DNA of 64,000 nucleotides from the NCBI RefSeq assembly GCF_963169125.1, contig NC_084794.1, positions 74,869,665 through 74,933,664 on the forward strand, in the 5' to 3' direction. The position numbers and the translations under genes were made by a program. The notes under the pieces were generated by a model, which saw only the letters and a list, made by a program, of their open reading frames with translations, was not told the DNA's origin and searched no databases. Of this stretch, positions 1 through 12,200 are shown in pieces. Position 1 is the stretch's first letter, and each line of letters opens with the position of its first letter. This DNA comes from Humulus lupulus. Its lineage: Eukaryota > Streptophyta > Magnoliopsida > Rosales > Cannabaceae.

Positions 1-681
1 CTATCATTTAACACCTTGAACCAATCTAAAAGGAAACCATCGTTTCACTTCTTCATCAGAAGTTATAGATGTTCATATCTATGATTAACACTCCCACTCA
101 ATTATACTACTGAGTTCCCAAGATGTAAGTATGGGCTAGTTTGTAGGGTAAGCTAGCAACGAACAAGTCAAAGAACTCAAATAATACAATCAGTTAGAAT
201 ACTAACCACTCATAATTGAGATTGAATTGACCTATGGTCAACTATATGATATGACTAGAATAGATAATAACGGTATGTTTACTTATCTTATCAACTGTCA
301 ATATCGGTCCTGTCCGATGTAACAAATACATCCGATCTTATCTACTTTGCTAATGTTCTGGAAAGAACATAACACTATAATGTATAAGTAGATCATATCG
401 TAGATTGGCCAGTCAGTGTAAATCCTGTGCACTGACTAATCTTAGGACTAACTTATTTTGAACATATAACAATATTTATATTCTATTGTGATTACGTCAC
501 TATAAATACAATTAGCTATATGCTCAGGATTTAATATAAGTTTATATTAAACAAATAATCATGAAAACAAAACATGTGAGCAAAGTGATTGACCAAGTCA
601 AAAAAATGATTTCTATTCTTTTATTGATAATAATGAGATTACAAAGAATTTGGGTTTTAACTAGGGCATAAAATTCCAACA
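1..681 (-). mobile_element. Copia-type LTR, truncated by the window edge
   Basis: Read on the minus strand, this starts at 681 with TGTTGGAATTTTATGCCCTA and continues as an AT-rich LTR without coding capacity. The opening, the AATAAAAG-like polyadenylation region and the TG start fit plant Copia LTRs. The other end lies outside the window, so it could be a solo LTR or one LTR of a full element. The bases just right of it (682-686, GTAAG) would be its target-site duplication. It lies in the flank of element A and so probably inserted into it. Lineage not determined. Confidence 0.6.
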
Positions 682-1791
682 GTAAGAACAACATTGCCAT
701 AGATACATATGTACTCTACTTATTTTTAATGAATATGTTTCTTATTGGCGGGACACACTCCTCATTTTCGTGAGCACATATGTAGCGTCCCAAATTTCCT
801 AATAAGGCTTAGGGCCTTTGTTAGCGTGCCTGGAGGGCAATAATTGAATTATTTCTTTAATATGTGAATTTGATAAATATGTGATTGGAAATGCATGTTT
901 AGGGGAATTAAATATGCATGTGGGCCCCATTTGGTTGCTAGGAGCGTATTTGTAATTTTAGCTCGTTGAGGGCATAAATGCAATATTTGTATATATATAT
1001 GTTGTGATTGGTACCACGTTTGAGTGGAGATATAATTGTGTTGCACGGTCCGAGACAGTCCTAGGGAGCGGTTTGGCCAGATAGTCATCAGTGGGAATAA
1101 TTAGTGGTTAGTGGTAGTTTGGTAACTCGGGTAACTATAGGTAACTCGTGAGGATAGTTGTTATAAGTGGGAATGTGGCATTCTTGCAAGATGTTAAGGA
1201 AAAGTCTAGGCTGCCCTTGAGGATTAGTTAGAATCTAAGTTAGAAGGGAGGGCAATTGGGTCATTTGGCTTAGGTAGTAGATAGACTTTGGCTAAGGAAA
1301 GTTTTGGTACGTTTCCTCATTTTGGCTTATACAAGGGTTGTGTTTGGGAGCTCTAGAGAGAACCAGAAACCAAGAAGGAAGGACCTCTGATTTTTGTGGG
1401 ATTAAGTGGGAATCAAGCCAAGGAAGCTAGAGGTTTCTCTGCATATTTGAGCTAAGGATTTTAAGTGGATATCTTGTGGAATTCAACCAAGAATGTTATG
1501 GTTTAAGAGTTGAATTGTGTTTTTTCTTGTGGATTGTTGGAGTGAAGTTCAGCTTGGGATTAGTGTATTTGAGCTTGGAATTTGATTGGGAAAGTAGCTC
1601 AAGGTCGAATTTCTACTTGAGGTAAGAGTTTCATGCATTTCTAAGGTTTATATTCTGATATGGTTTAAGTTTTATGGTTAGTGGTTTAAGTTTTATAAAG
1701 TTTTAAAACACTTTGTGATTCTGAGTTTGGAGGAGTGTTTGAGTGTGTTTCTGGTGTTCATAAGTTGTTATACTGTTTATGTGAAGTTTTA

Positions 1792-4030
1792 TGTAATGTC
1801 CCAAATTTCCTTAATAAGGTTTAGGACCTTGATTAGGAGGTCGGGAGGGCCATAATTGATTTATTATGATATTTAATGATTATATGCATGTTTATGTGAA
1901 TTATATTATTATATGTTGGTAAATGCATGGATATGGGTTCATTTTAATTATAAGGGCATTTTGGAAATTTAGCACGTTGAGGGCGTGATTGTGAATTTTC
2001 ATGCATGTGGGTGAATTATAAATAATACCACATTATATGTGGATTGGTTCGAGCCATTCGGCATGAGGCGATCATGGAATGCAAGTTTTCGGTCTAGTCA
2101 TAACGGGATTAAGTTCGGGGCTCAGAGTGAGTCTTGGGGTAATATGGTGATTAGAACGTTGCCGGGAATTAGAGGGTAATGGGATATGAATTATTGGTGT
2201 TTGAGAATATTGAGACTAACGAGAATTGGAGAGTGTTAATTATAATTAACGAGATAGGCGGGAAAGGACGATTTTACCCTTGGGAGTCTTTAGAAGCCTT
2301 TATTTGACCTAGGGGCACAATGGTCTTTTCACCCCTAAGATTTATATCAGCCCTTGAGTTTAGAAGGTTGTGGAATTGTTGAAAACAGAGCATCCTCATC
2401 TTCATTTCTTCTCTCCTTCCTGTACACCATTTCTCCTCCTTCTTCCTTTCAATTTTTGAGAGCCAACTTGAGGTAACAAGCTAGGAGATCAAAGGTGGGG
2501 GCTTAGGACTTTGGTTCAATCCATTGAAATGGGTCTAAATCAAGCTTGAGGTGACCGCTAAAGGATCAAAGGATTGATCTTTCTCAAGGGTTGTTCTTTT
2601 ACTAGTTCTTGCTCGAACCTGAGGTAAGAAAACTACACCCCAAATGTGACATGCATGGTTATTCTTGATGCATGTTGGATGTTTAAATGTAAACATTGAT
2701 AGCATATTGAATGCTTGGCAATCTTGCTCACTTGCATATAGTTATTATTGAGGTATGCTGGATGATTAAGTGTGATGCATGTAATGCACGAGAAACATGT
2801 GATTAGGGCATGCCATGAGTATTGACTGTGAGATTGATCAGAGCTTGAGTCTCTGTGTTTGTGCATGATCATAATTATGCTAGTAACTGTTAAGTAAGCA
2901 TGCTGAATGCCCTACGTTTGAATATTCGATATATGACATATGTTTGGTAGCAATGCTTACTTGTGCATGGTATTGACTCATTAGTCAGAATTGGCAAAGG
3001 TGTTAGTATCAACTGTGAAGTTGTGACTCATTAGTCAGGTTCGGCAGTGGTACTGGGCACTGGTCACACGGTGCTGACTCATAAGTCAGGACGGCCTTAG
3101 CGTGTTCAATGCAAGCCAATAAATATTAGATCTAATCAATATCTTCATTGGATGACTTAAAGAGCATTAATGCCGGACCGACCTCAAGTTCAATGAATAT
3201 TATGAGCGCTTGTATGACTTACCTATCAGCCACACATCTGTTAAGGCTAGTGGCTTACCTAGCAGCCACTCTTCTATTTAAAGTTAAAGACTTACCTATC
3301 AGTCTCTTGTCTATTTAAGGCTAGTGGCTTACCTAGCAGCCACTCTTCTGTTTAAAGTTAGAGACTTACCTATCAGTCTCTTGTCTATTTAAGGCTAGTG
3401 GCTTACCTAGCAGCCACTCTTCTATTTAAAGTTAGAGACTTGCCTATCAGTCTCTTGTCTGATTAAGGCTAGTGGATTACCTAGTAGCCACTCTTCTGTT
3501 TAAATTAGTGACTTGCTTGTCAGTCACCCGGTATGGTTTTCTAGAACCTCAAAGTGATATTCACTCATCTGTTTAAGAGCTATAAGCTCTGTGTGATTAT
3601 AATGATAATCATTTGATAACGTTTATATGAAATGTTGAGTTTTCTTGTTGGGCTTCGGCTCACGGGTGCTTTGTGGTGCAGGTAAAGGGAAAATAAAGCT
3701 GGACCATCCTTGAGTTAGAGAGCTTAGGTGACGATGTGTACATATGCAGCTGCTCGACCGCCACGGCCGAGGTTTGAAGGAAAGGAACCAGGGCTAAACC
3801 CTGTTTTGCCGCTTAGATTGGCTGGTGGCAAATATTTTGTTGTAATAAACCTTTAAATTATATTTTTGGGATCCCAATGTATACAGTAAACGTTCTATCT
3901 TAACCAAAATTTTTAATCCCTAAACCACTAATCATACTTAGTTACACGTTTATGGCCAAATGACTCGATTAGCAAGTTTGGCACTGTTTGCAATGTGCAC
4001 CATAACGGTCCCTGGAGTTGGGGCGTTACA
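1792..4030 (+). repeat. 5' LTR of the Tekay-like element
   Basis: 2239 bp from TGTAATGTCCC to GGGGCGTTACA. It contains the hairpin array (2974-3530), including a 74-bp tandem repeat with four copies, and splice-donor-like AGGTAAG motifs (near 2621 and 3680). It is longer than the 3' LTR mainly because of one extra 74-bp unit. Confidence 0.92.
2974..3530 (+). repeat. Array of short stem-loops in the 5' LTR
   Basis: Three copies of TGACT-CATT/CATA-AGTCA lie at 2974, 3024 and 3075. A run of alternating hairpins follows, AGTGGCT-TACCTAGC-AGCCACT and AGAGACT-TACCTATC-AGTCTCT, organised as a 74-bp tandem repeat starting at 3241, 3315, 3389 and 3463. A final GTGACT-TGCTTGTC-AGTCAC hairpin ends near 3519. 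Stems differ between hairpins but stay complementary; the 8-nt loops are nearly constant. Role unknown. Confidence 0.85.
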
Positions 4031-4034
4031 ATTT

Positions 4035-4046
4035 TGGTATCAGAGC
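4035..4046 (+). promoter_or_regulatory. Primer binding site (initiator Met tRNA)
   Basis: TGGTATCAGAGC, four bases after the 5' LTR, complements the 3' end of plant initiator methionine tRNA, the usual primer of Tekay-type elements. Confidence 0.9.
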
Positions 4047-4534
4047 CTGTCAAGGTTTATGGGTTCCTGAAGACAAGCTGGGCATGTACACTCATCACTG
4101 AAGATAGCTTCACTTAGGGAATGGTAACTATTTTTGTAGTTATGTGCTTAACTGCTTAAATAGAATGTAAATGCTTTACCTACACATTGTATTAGGGAGC
4201 ATGAGATTTTGATAAGAGTCAGGCTAAACTCTTGACTATATGATTATATGCTCCGTGATTATGTATATGATTGTGATCATATGATTACCTGCTCCATGAA
4301 TATATAATTGTAATATTTGCATGCTGGAGTTGGAGGCATGATATGAATGATTGAAGAGTAGGGAACATGATTAACATATGAATGCCGCGGGCATGTTTTA
4401 GCATTGCAAGTGGTTTGTGATTGTGGTGTTGTAAGACTGTCCCCGTGGGGAAAGCTCTTGATATGCTCGTCATGATTAATGAGTCAAGTTATTGACTGCA
4501 GATTCAATCAGCAGGTTTATATCCAAGGCAGATA

Positions 4535-5209
4535 ATGAGATCTGGTGGTGGCTATACAGAGCCTGGGGGTTACAGCCAGGGTGTTAGTTCTTCATCTGTT
4601 CCTATGAGTTTTCAACAGATGATCACAGATTTGCAATCAAGATTGCAGAGGCATGAGGAAGAGATTATGTGTTTGAAGCAATAGCAGAGTCTGTTGGGGA
4701 ACACTTCTTCCTTGGTTATGCCAGGAGTGGCATCAGTTTTGGCTCAGCCTAGGTTTGAGAGCAGATGAGAATTTCTCTGTGGAAGATTCCAGGAGTATTA
4801 CCCTCCAGTCTTCGAGGGAGGCCTAGATCCATTCAGAGCTGAGCAATGGATGGCCATGATCAGTTCCATTCTTGACAGTATGGGGCTGGTAGGTCACGAT
4901 AGGGTGGCTTGTGCGACATATGTATTGCGGGATGATGCCCGGACGTGGTGGGAAGTAGTATCCCAGACACGAGACACAGCTGTGATGGATTGGAAAGAGT
5001 TTAGGCAGCTGTTTAATGAAAAGTATTATTGTGATGTAGCTAAGAGTTATGCAGTGTCAGATATGAATTTGTTGTGGTATAGGGTCGGATTTGGAATCCG
5101 ATGGATACTGAGATTAATTGGGAGATTCCAGATGAATCTTATGCTATTCTCTTCATTCAGGTATCATGGGAATGTGACAAGATATGAAAGCTTTTTAATG
5201 GTGGCCTGA
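4535..5209 (+). pseudogene. Remnant gag of the Tekay-like element
   Basis: Reading from ATG 4535 gives a Ser/Gly-rich start (MRSGGGYTEPGG) followed by the core of a retrotransposon gag domain (RTWWEVVSQTRD, then WKEFRQLFNEKYY). Gag forms the particle that packages element RNA. Two in-frame stops break it: TAG near 4682 (a run of Gln codons, probably CAG to TAG) and TGA near 4768. After about 5070 the similarity ends at the internal deletion junction, and the rest of the frame is non-homologous. The nucleocapsid zinc knuckle and all of pol are missing. Confidence 0.75.
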
Positions 5210-5720
5210 GATGGAGATGGATGTAAATGGAAAAGTTTTGCTGAATTGAAAAGCATGAACATAGAATTCCAGGTAGAAGGTTATATCTTCTCCAAAAGTA
5301 TCACCATGGAAAGGGGTGATGAGTTAAGGGTAAGTTGAGCTCTAAGAAATTATAACAGTTTGAATCCTGATTATTTGACAGTTTGAATTTTTGATGGGAC
5401 TAGTCAGGTTGATTTTGGATCAGCCTTATCTTTGGCATTGTCAGTTGTATACAGTGTGTTATGTACTTCCATGCAGTGGACATGGGTTGAAAGGAGTTCA
5501 TGAGTTGAGTTAGAAGAATCTGAAGGTTAAGTATTCCGGTAGGGAATAGCTAGTTCAGATTGTAACAGAAGTAATAAGGTTCTGAGGAACAAAGTGTACT
5601 TTGGGTTAAAGTATGTTGCAGAAACAGTAAGGTCAAGAGAATAATCTGGGAAACTGGAGTCAATTGTGCATAATTCTTATTCCAGGCTGTATAGATAAAT
5701 TTCGAGGACGAAATTTCTGT

Positions 5721-5730
5721 AAGGAGGGGA
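5721..5730 (+). promoter_or_regulatory. Polypurine tract of the Tekay-like element
   Basis: AAGGAGGGGA, four bases upstream of the 3' LTR. It primes plus-strand DNA synthesis. Confidence 0.85.
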
Positions 5731-5734
5731 TAGT

Positions 5735-7910
5735 TGTAATGCCCCAAATTTCCTAATAAGGTTTAGGACCTTGATTAGGAAACTGGGAGGGCCATAATTG
5801 ATTTATTATAATATTTAATGATTATATGCATGTTTATGTGAATTATATTATTATATGATGGTAAATGCATGCATATGGGTTCATTTTAATTATAAGGCAT
5901 TTTGGTAATTTGGCTCGTTGAGGGCGTGATTGTGCATTTTCATGCATGTGGGTGAATTATAAATAATACCACATTATATGTGGATTGGTTCGAGCCATTC
6001 GGCATGAGACGATCATGGAATGCAAGTTTTCGGTCTAGTCATAACGGGATTAAGTTTGGGGCTCGGAGTGAGTCTCGGGGTAATTTGGTGATTAGAACGT
6101 TGCCGGGAATTAGAGGGTAGCGGGATATGAATTATTGGTGTTTGAGAATATTGAGAATAACGAATATTGGAGAGTGTTAATTATAATTAACGAGATAGGC
6201 GGGAAATGACGATTTCACCCTTGGGAGTCTTTAGAAGCCTTTATTTGACCTAGGGGCACAATGGTCTTTTCACCCCTAAGATTTATATCAGCCCTTGAGT
6301 TTAGAAGGCTGTGGAATTGTTGAAAATAGAGCATCCTCATCTTCATTTCTTCTCTCCTTCCCATACACCATTTCTCCTCTTTCTTCCTTTCAATTTTTGA
6401 GAGCCAACTTGAGGTAACAAGCTAGGAGATCAAAGGTGGGGGCTTAGGACTTTGGTTCAATCCATTGAAATGGGTCTAAATCAAGCTTGAGGTGACCGCT
6501 AAAGGATCAAAGGATTGATCGTTCTCAAGGGTTGTTCTTTTACTAGTTCTTGCTCGAACCTGAGGTAAGAAAACTACACCCCATATGTGACATGGATGGT
6601 TATTCTTGATGCATGTTGGATGTTTAAATGTAAACATTGATAGCATATTGAATGCTTGGCAATCTTGCTCACTTGCATACAGTAATTATTGAGGCATGCT
6701 GGATGATTAAGTGTGATGCATGTGATGCACAAGAAACATGTGATTAGGGCATGCCATGAGTATTGACTGTGAGATTGATCATAGCCTGAGTCTCTGTGTT
6801 TGTGCATGATCATAATTATGCTAGTAACTGTTAAGTAAGCATGTTGAATGCCCTACATTTTAATATTCGATATATGACATATGTTTGGTAGCAATGCTTA
6901 CTTGTGCATGGTACTGACTCATTAGTCAGAATTGGCAAAGGTGTTAGTATCAACTGTGAAGTTGTGACTCATTAGTCAGGTTCGGCAGTGGTACTGGGCA
7001 CTGGTCACACGGTGCTGACTCATAAGTCAGGATGACCTTAGCGTGTTCAACGCAAGCCAATAAAGATTAGATCTAATCGATATTTGCATTGGATGACTCA
7101 AAGAGCATTAATGCCAGACCGACCTCAAGTTCGATGATTATTATAAGCATTTGTGTGACTTACCTATCAGTCACTCATCTGTTAAGGCTAGTGGCTTATC
7201 TAGCAGCCACTCTTCTGTTTAAAGTTAGAGACTTACCTATCAGTCTCTTGTCTATTTAAGGCTAGTGGCTTACCTAGCAGCCACTCTTCTGTTTAAAGTT
7301 AGAGACTTACCTATTAATCTCTTGTCTGATTAAGGCTAGTGGCTTACCAAGCAGCCGCTCTTCTGTTTAAATTAGTGACTTTCTTGTCAGTCACCTAGTA
7401 TGGTTTTCTAGAACCTCAAAGTAATATTCACTCATCTGTTTAAGAGCTATAAGATCTGTGTGATTATAATGATAATCATTTGATAACGTTTATATGAAAT
7501 GTTGAGTTTTCTTGCTGGGCTTCGGCTCACGGGTGCTTTGTGGTGCAGGTAAAGGAAAAATAAAGTTGAACCATCCTTGAGTTGGAGAGCTTAGGTGACG
7601 ATGTGTACATATGCAGCTGCTCGACTGCCACGACCGAGGTTTGAAGGAAAGGAACCAGGGCTAAACCCTGTTTTGCCGCTTAGATTGGCTGGTTGCAAAT
7701 ATTTTGTTGTAATAAACCTTTAAATTATATTTTTGGGATCCCAATGTATACAGTAAACGTTCTAGTGGAGCATTGTTTCTTAACTGAAATTTTTAATCCC
7801 TAAACCGCTAATCATACTTAGTTACACGTTTATGGCCAAATGACTCGATTAGCGAGTTTGGCACTGTTTGCAATGTGCACCGTAAAGATCCCTGGAGTTG
7901 GGGCATTACA
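5735..7910 (+). repeat. 3' LTR of the Tekay-like element
   Basis: 2176 bp from TGTAATGCCCC to GGGGCATTACA, nearly identical to the 5' LTR. It carries three copies of the 74-bp repeat (starting 7182, 7256, 7330) instead of four, and a few hairpin stems are degraded (for example near 7316 and 7349). Related frames in both LTRs around 2633-2872 and 6574-6813 are repeat sequence, not genes. Confidence 0.92.
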
Positions 7911-8520
7911 TTTTAGGTCAAATTGGGGGCTTGGGTGTACTTGGGTATTGATTTGGAAGAGTTTTGGCTCGGGAAAAATGTTGAGAAAAACCCAGTTTAT
8001 TGGGTTCGTGTATGAGCATTGCGACCCTGTTCTTCCTTGTCACGACGCTAGGTTGAATTAGGAGATGGGGACCATTCTGGGCACTGCGGCCCCTATAGGG
8101 CTGTGCCGCGGCGCTAGGCCAATTTCAGAAAAAGGGGGAAATTGAGTTTTTAGGGTTTTGGCTCAGGGGGCTCGGGGACTCTTTCGCTACCTTGTGTGGG
8201 GAAACGGGAGGTCCTGAGAGCACGGGATTGGTTCTGGGAGATGATTATGAATTGATTAGTAATGAGAGTGCTATGTATGTGTTGTGACTAGGTTTTCAGC
8301 GATGCTCAGATTAAAGGATTGTGCTTAGGATTTCGGTGCCCAACAAGCTCGGGACACAGGTAAGAAAACTGCTATACCCATAGAGTAGGGCGAGGCCCCA
8401 TAGTTGTGTTGCAAGGCACGACCCTATATGATTGTGTGCAGGGTGTAGCCCCATTGATTATGTTAATACATGTTTAGGTGCTTGTTTAATTATGCTTTGT
8501 GTGCATACATGTGAATGAAC

Positions 8521-8616
8521 GGCAAGAGCTGGGAACGGCAAGATCCGGGAACGACAAGATCTGGGAATGGCAAGGGTCGGGAACGGCGAAGGTCGAGAAC
8601 GGCAAGGGGCCGGGAG
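8521..8616 (+). repeat. 16-bp minisatellite inside the solo LTR
   Basis: Six imperfect head-to-tail copies of a unit like GGCAAGATCCGGGAAC. It is GC-rich within an otherwise AT-rich LTR. The unit is not a multiple of three, so the open frames that cross it on both strands are incidental. Confidence 0.85.
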
Positions 8617-9300
8617 CAGCGTTTAGCATGCGGAGTGCGAGTTGCCAGGGTGAGACCCTAAAGGATACCTGGGATATCCTCATGGTGCAGACCGCGAACC
8701 CAGGGCCTGGTAAAGCGCCTTGGATGGCATGGCCGTATGTGTTTAGCCTATTGGCGGTTCGACTATGTGTTAAGTGAAAGATATGCATATGTTATCTGTT
8801 TGAGTGAGTTTTTTTGCTAGGCTTCGGCTCACGGGTGCTCTGTGGTTCAGGTAAGGGCAAGGGGAAAGTCGACCAACCATGATTACGGAGAGCGTGAAGC
8901 GACGCATACATGTTTGGCCTACCTGGCTACCACGGCCAGGGGTGTTTTTGGGAGAAGATTGTATTAAGCCTAATTTTGTCGTTTAGTCGACTTTAATTAT
9001 ATTTTTGAGTTGTAAATATTTTTAAACAGTATTTTGGGATCCCAAATGTTAAATGCTTTATAATTTTCAATGAATGGGATTATTTTCAAAGTATAAGACT
9101 CTCTTTATGGTTTAACTACACTTTTGTCTTAAATTCTTGATTAGCAAGATAAATGCACATTTTAAACTCACTTAGTGACGACCCTAAGGTAGTAGGGCGT
9201 TACAACATATATAACTCCCCTGTACCTATCACCAATTGGAATTATCAAAGTGCATGAGCAAAATGATCAAAGTGCCTATCAAGATAAATCTCGTCAACCA

Positions 9301-9310
9301 CTTGGGGGCA
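9301..9310 (+). promoter_or_regulatory. Internal polypurine-like motif, element A
   Basis: CTTGGGGGCA followed by GAGTATACGG. It lies on the sense strand of element A on the pol side of the reverse-strand gene. Equivalent motifs occur in elements B (47217) and C (63699). Function is inference only. Confidence 0.4.
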
Positions 9311-9776
9311 GAGTATACGGCCAAAAAGTGTTATGAAAGATACCCTTATAAAAAAAATGAAATAAGGAAGAAAACCTTGCAAGGCATCTCTTGAGTTCAC
9401 GATGATTAGCTACCCTTATGAACATCAAGAGGGTCAAAAGGTCCTACAAAAAGAGCCTCCTAATAAAGGTTGATACCTCCACGAGAGGAAAGGCCTCAGG
9501 AAGAGCATCCACCAATAAGCCTAGAACGGCCACCAAGCCGTCTAGCAAAAAAGGGTCCTAAAAGAGACCCTTGTAAAAATAGTACTATGCATAATGACGA
9601 GAAGGACGCTTTTCGCAAGAAATAACAAGCGTATGCAAAGAATATAAAAGGATACTGAGAACCCATGGGGTTAACATGTCCTTACAAGTATAGTCAAGGT
9701 GCACCAAAAAGACTATCATCATCAATCCAAGGAAGAGATAAGAAATTCATCAAAAAATAATAACAAGAGGGACTTA

Positions 9777-12200
9777 CTAAAGTCCCTTAAGTTTGATAAC
9801 CAAAAGAAGAAAACAATATGGAGGATTACACGGAAGCAACATATATGTATGCAAATAAGCCTTGAAGAGGGATCTACAGGTTTCTACCCTGACGTTTCCA
9901 CTCAGAGATTTCCCCGATTGTATAATCTCCAAAGGGAGATAGGTTGACGTCAGCCATACGGCGTGCAGCGTGCGCTCAATTATGTCATTCTCGGCATTTA
10001 CAAGTTCAGCCTCAAGTGCAGTAATATTCTCATTTAGAGTATGGATGGTAGCCTCAAGCCTAGTGTTGGAGTGATAAGTCGATGCAGCCTTGGCTAATGC
10101 AGCGTCTCTTTGACAAACCGCCTCGGCAAGTTGACCCTCCAAGTCACGGACCCGTGTGGACAAACTATCCTTTTCTGCCTCGGCCATCAAGAGATTCCTT
10201 ATTGCCCCCTCGACCTTAAGCTGTAGCCATTGTGTGGATGAAGAGGCGACAAGCCAGTGACCCAGGATAGAAGCCTAAGTAAGGACAGAGAAATCAAATA
10301 AAACCTCAAGGACCAAACAATATCAAAATCGAAAAAACATACATCGAGTGTTTTGACAAATACCTGCAAGGAGGCTCGCATATAAGCCTCTCCCAACTCG
10401 GCATCGGGAATGTTGTGCATAGACCCCCACTCACCTTCAGGAATGTTGCCCATGTAATGGCTCATGGCTTCCCCATACTGGCTTGCCAAAGGATGGCCTC
10501 CAGAAGCTGAAGCATAAGCTCGACGGGGGGAAACATGTGTACCCGTCGAGGCATGCTTCGAAAAGGAAGGAGACCAATAAAGTCCTGATCCATCTGCAGA
10601 TTCACGAGGGGTAGAGGGGCGTGGAGTCACCTCTTTAGAAAGAGAGGTGCCCGAAGACACCCGCCTCGAGCGCCCCCCGAGGGTGGAAGGGCCTCATCAA
10701 AAGAAGGAATGACAAAATTCCTCTTAGGCATAGAAGGGGGAGCATGGGTGTTGAAAGCAGACTTGCCACCAGGCATCGACGATGGAACCTGAGAAGTAAC
10801 GTCATCATTGTGTCCATCGTCAGCCACATCCCTAACCCTGCCAGCCAAGGACCGTAAGCATGAGTAATTCTCGGACTCCACCTCCTCTTCCATGTCCATA
10901 TGATCACCCGACATGTAAACGTAGTCTTTATTAGTTGCCTCATCATAATTGTCTTCATCATGACCATATATCCACAGAATGGTGATTTAGATGAGACAAA
11001 GCATAAGGAGATAACTTGATCCGGAGATAGCAGCTTGTATGAATAAAGATTGCCCTCTGTGAAAAGGGCACAGGCTTGTTTGCACTAGGCCGACACATCA
11101 AGGATCTTCGTCACTCGATCACGGGCCGATGATTTCAAGGTGGGGGCGACAACCCCTACGAGACCTATGGTCATGAAAAAAGAAATAACCATAGTTAGAT
11201 AAACCCGAAAAAAGAGGAGTATAAGAGAAATTTCTCGTATACGAACTCAAGGTGGGAATTAGCTTACTTGAAATGTTGAAGCGCGTATGTTGGGTGGACA
11301 CACTGGGGGTGAAAAAGAAGAAGTCACTTTTCCACGAGCCTCTGTTGGAAATGGAGCCCTCCACGAGGGGAAATCATGTATAGGCCACAACCTTCTAGAG
11401 CTGATGGGTTCGCCCTAAGGGTGTAAAGGTGATGGACCTCACTCATGGAAGGCCCTCTAGAGTGCACTTGTTTGTACAACACGTATAAACAACTGAGCAC
11501 CACCCAAGATTTGGGGGACAGTTGGAGGGGTGCCAGCTCGAAGTAGTTAAGTACTTTGACAAAGAAGAGGCCTTTAGCATGTTGGCAAGCTTGACACTGG
11601 TAAGAGTGGACATGATGCCTGCGTCTTCGGGATTGTCGAAAGTCCTTCTCACCATGTCGGGTACCTAGTCAGAGACAGGCAATTTGTGAGCAATAGACTT
11701 CCTCAACCCCTAGAAGGTCCTCTATGCGTCTTACGTCTACTAACACCTTACTTGACCCTAGGACGTGTGACCGAGGGAAGGTGAGGAAGTGTGGGGAAAA
11801 TCATAGAAAGAAACTCAGGTTCGATGGGTTCATAATCAACACCCTCAGGGAGGGGACCCCTATGGCTTAAGGACTCGTCACCACATAAAGAAAAAGGCTC
11901 AAGGGGCAGGTTTTCCTCTAGGTAGGTAATTTCAGATATACAATCCTAAAGGGCTAATTTTAGTTAGGAGACGTACGTCGCATGCCATGGGGAGAAACCT
12001 AAACCCTCATCACTAGTAATAGATTCGAGTTCCTTCTCAAGGACACGCACCTTCTGCCTAAGGTAGGACAGTCTCTGTAGGTAGAGCATTCGCACACCCC
12101 CATGGTTAGAGGGTTTGCAAACGTCGGCCTTAAAGTCGGAGGATAACAACTCGATAAATTCGATATTAGATGAACCTTCAGAACACTGCCTATACGCCAT
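9777..12200 (-). pseudogene. Reverse-strand gene (aORF) of element A, decayed
   Basis: Coding-like segments on minus, in order: 12200-11964 (start MAYRQCSEGSSN), 11655 down to about 11270, 10914-10380, and 10190-9777. The second segment, read with a frame change, contains LAPLQLSPKSWVVLSCLYVL, which aligns by eye with LAPFQLNTNSYRFFYALRSL in element B and VAPFQITPNGYRMLAALYIL in C. I take this to be the 'putative gypsy type transposon' family (PF04195 from memory). The last segment is a coiled coil (EAEKDSLSTRVRDLEGQLAE). A GTATTT to TTAG intron at about 10363-10275 precedes it. Frameshifts and stops make it non-functional. Biochemical role unknown. Confidence 0.6.

Larger units (their letters stand above)
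1792..7910 (+). mobile_element. Internally deleted Tekay-like Gypsy element
   Basis: Two long LTRs (1792-4030 and 5735-7910) enclose only 1.7 kb of internal sequence. The perfect duplication TTTTA flanks the element (1787-1791 and 7911-7915). A primer binding site, a remnant gag and a polypurine tract are present; protease, RT and integrase are gone. The stretch just before the tract (TTTCGAGGACGAAATTT, 5700-5716) is typical of the pol end of chromovirus Gypsy elements, which suggests deletion from a Tekay-type parent. It can move only with enzymes supplied in trans. Confidence 0.9.
781..9204 (+). mobile_element. Solo Gypsy LTR, split by a nested element
   Basis: The LTR begins TGTAGCGTCCCAAATTTCC at 781 and ends GGGCGTTACA at 9204. 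Its two parts are 781-1791 and 7911-9204, about 2.3 kb without the insert. A perfect 5-bp duplication ACATA flanks it (776-780 and 9205-9209). No internal region remains, so it is a solo LTR, the usual product of LTR-LTR recombination. Its ends resemble those of the nested Tekay-like element, so it is a diverged relative. It shares the 20-nt block GGCTTCGGCTCACGGGTGCT (8820-8839) with that element. Confidence 0.85.

Noticed and set aside
2633..2872. A 79-codon minus-strand frame, repeated at 6574-6813
   Set aside because: Both copies are LTR sequence of the same element; the similarity is LTR identity, not a duplicated gene.
3241..3530. Regular 74-bp repeats resembling a CRISPR array
   Set aside because: No unique spacers, whole unit repeated, in a plant LTR.
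8486..8788. Overlapping open frames on both strands (100 and 92 codons)
   Set aside because: They cross the 16-bp minisatellite, whose period keeps several frames open. No family resemblance; inside an LTR.
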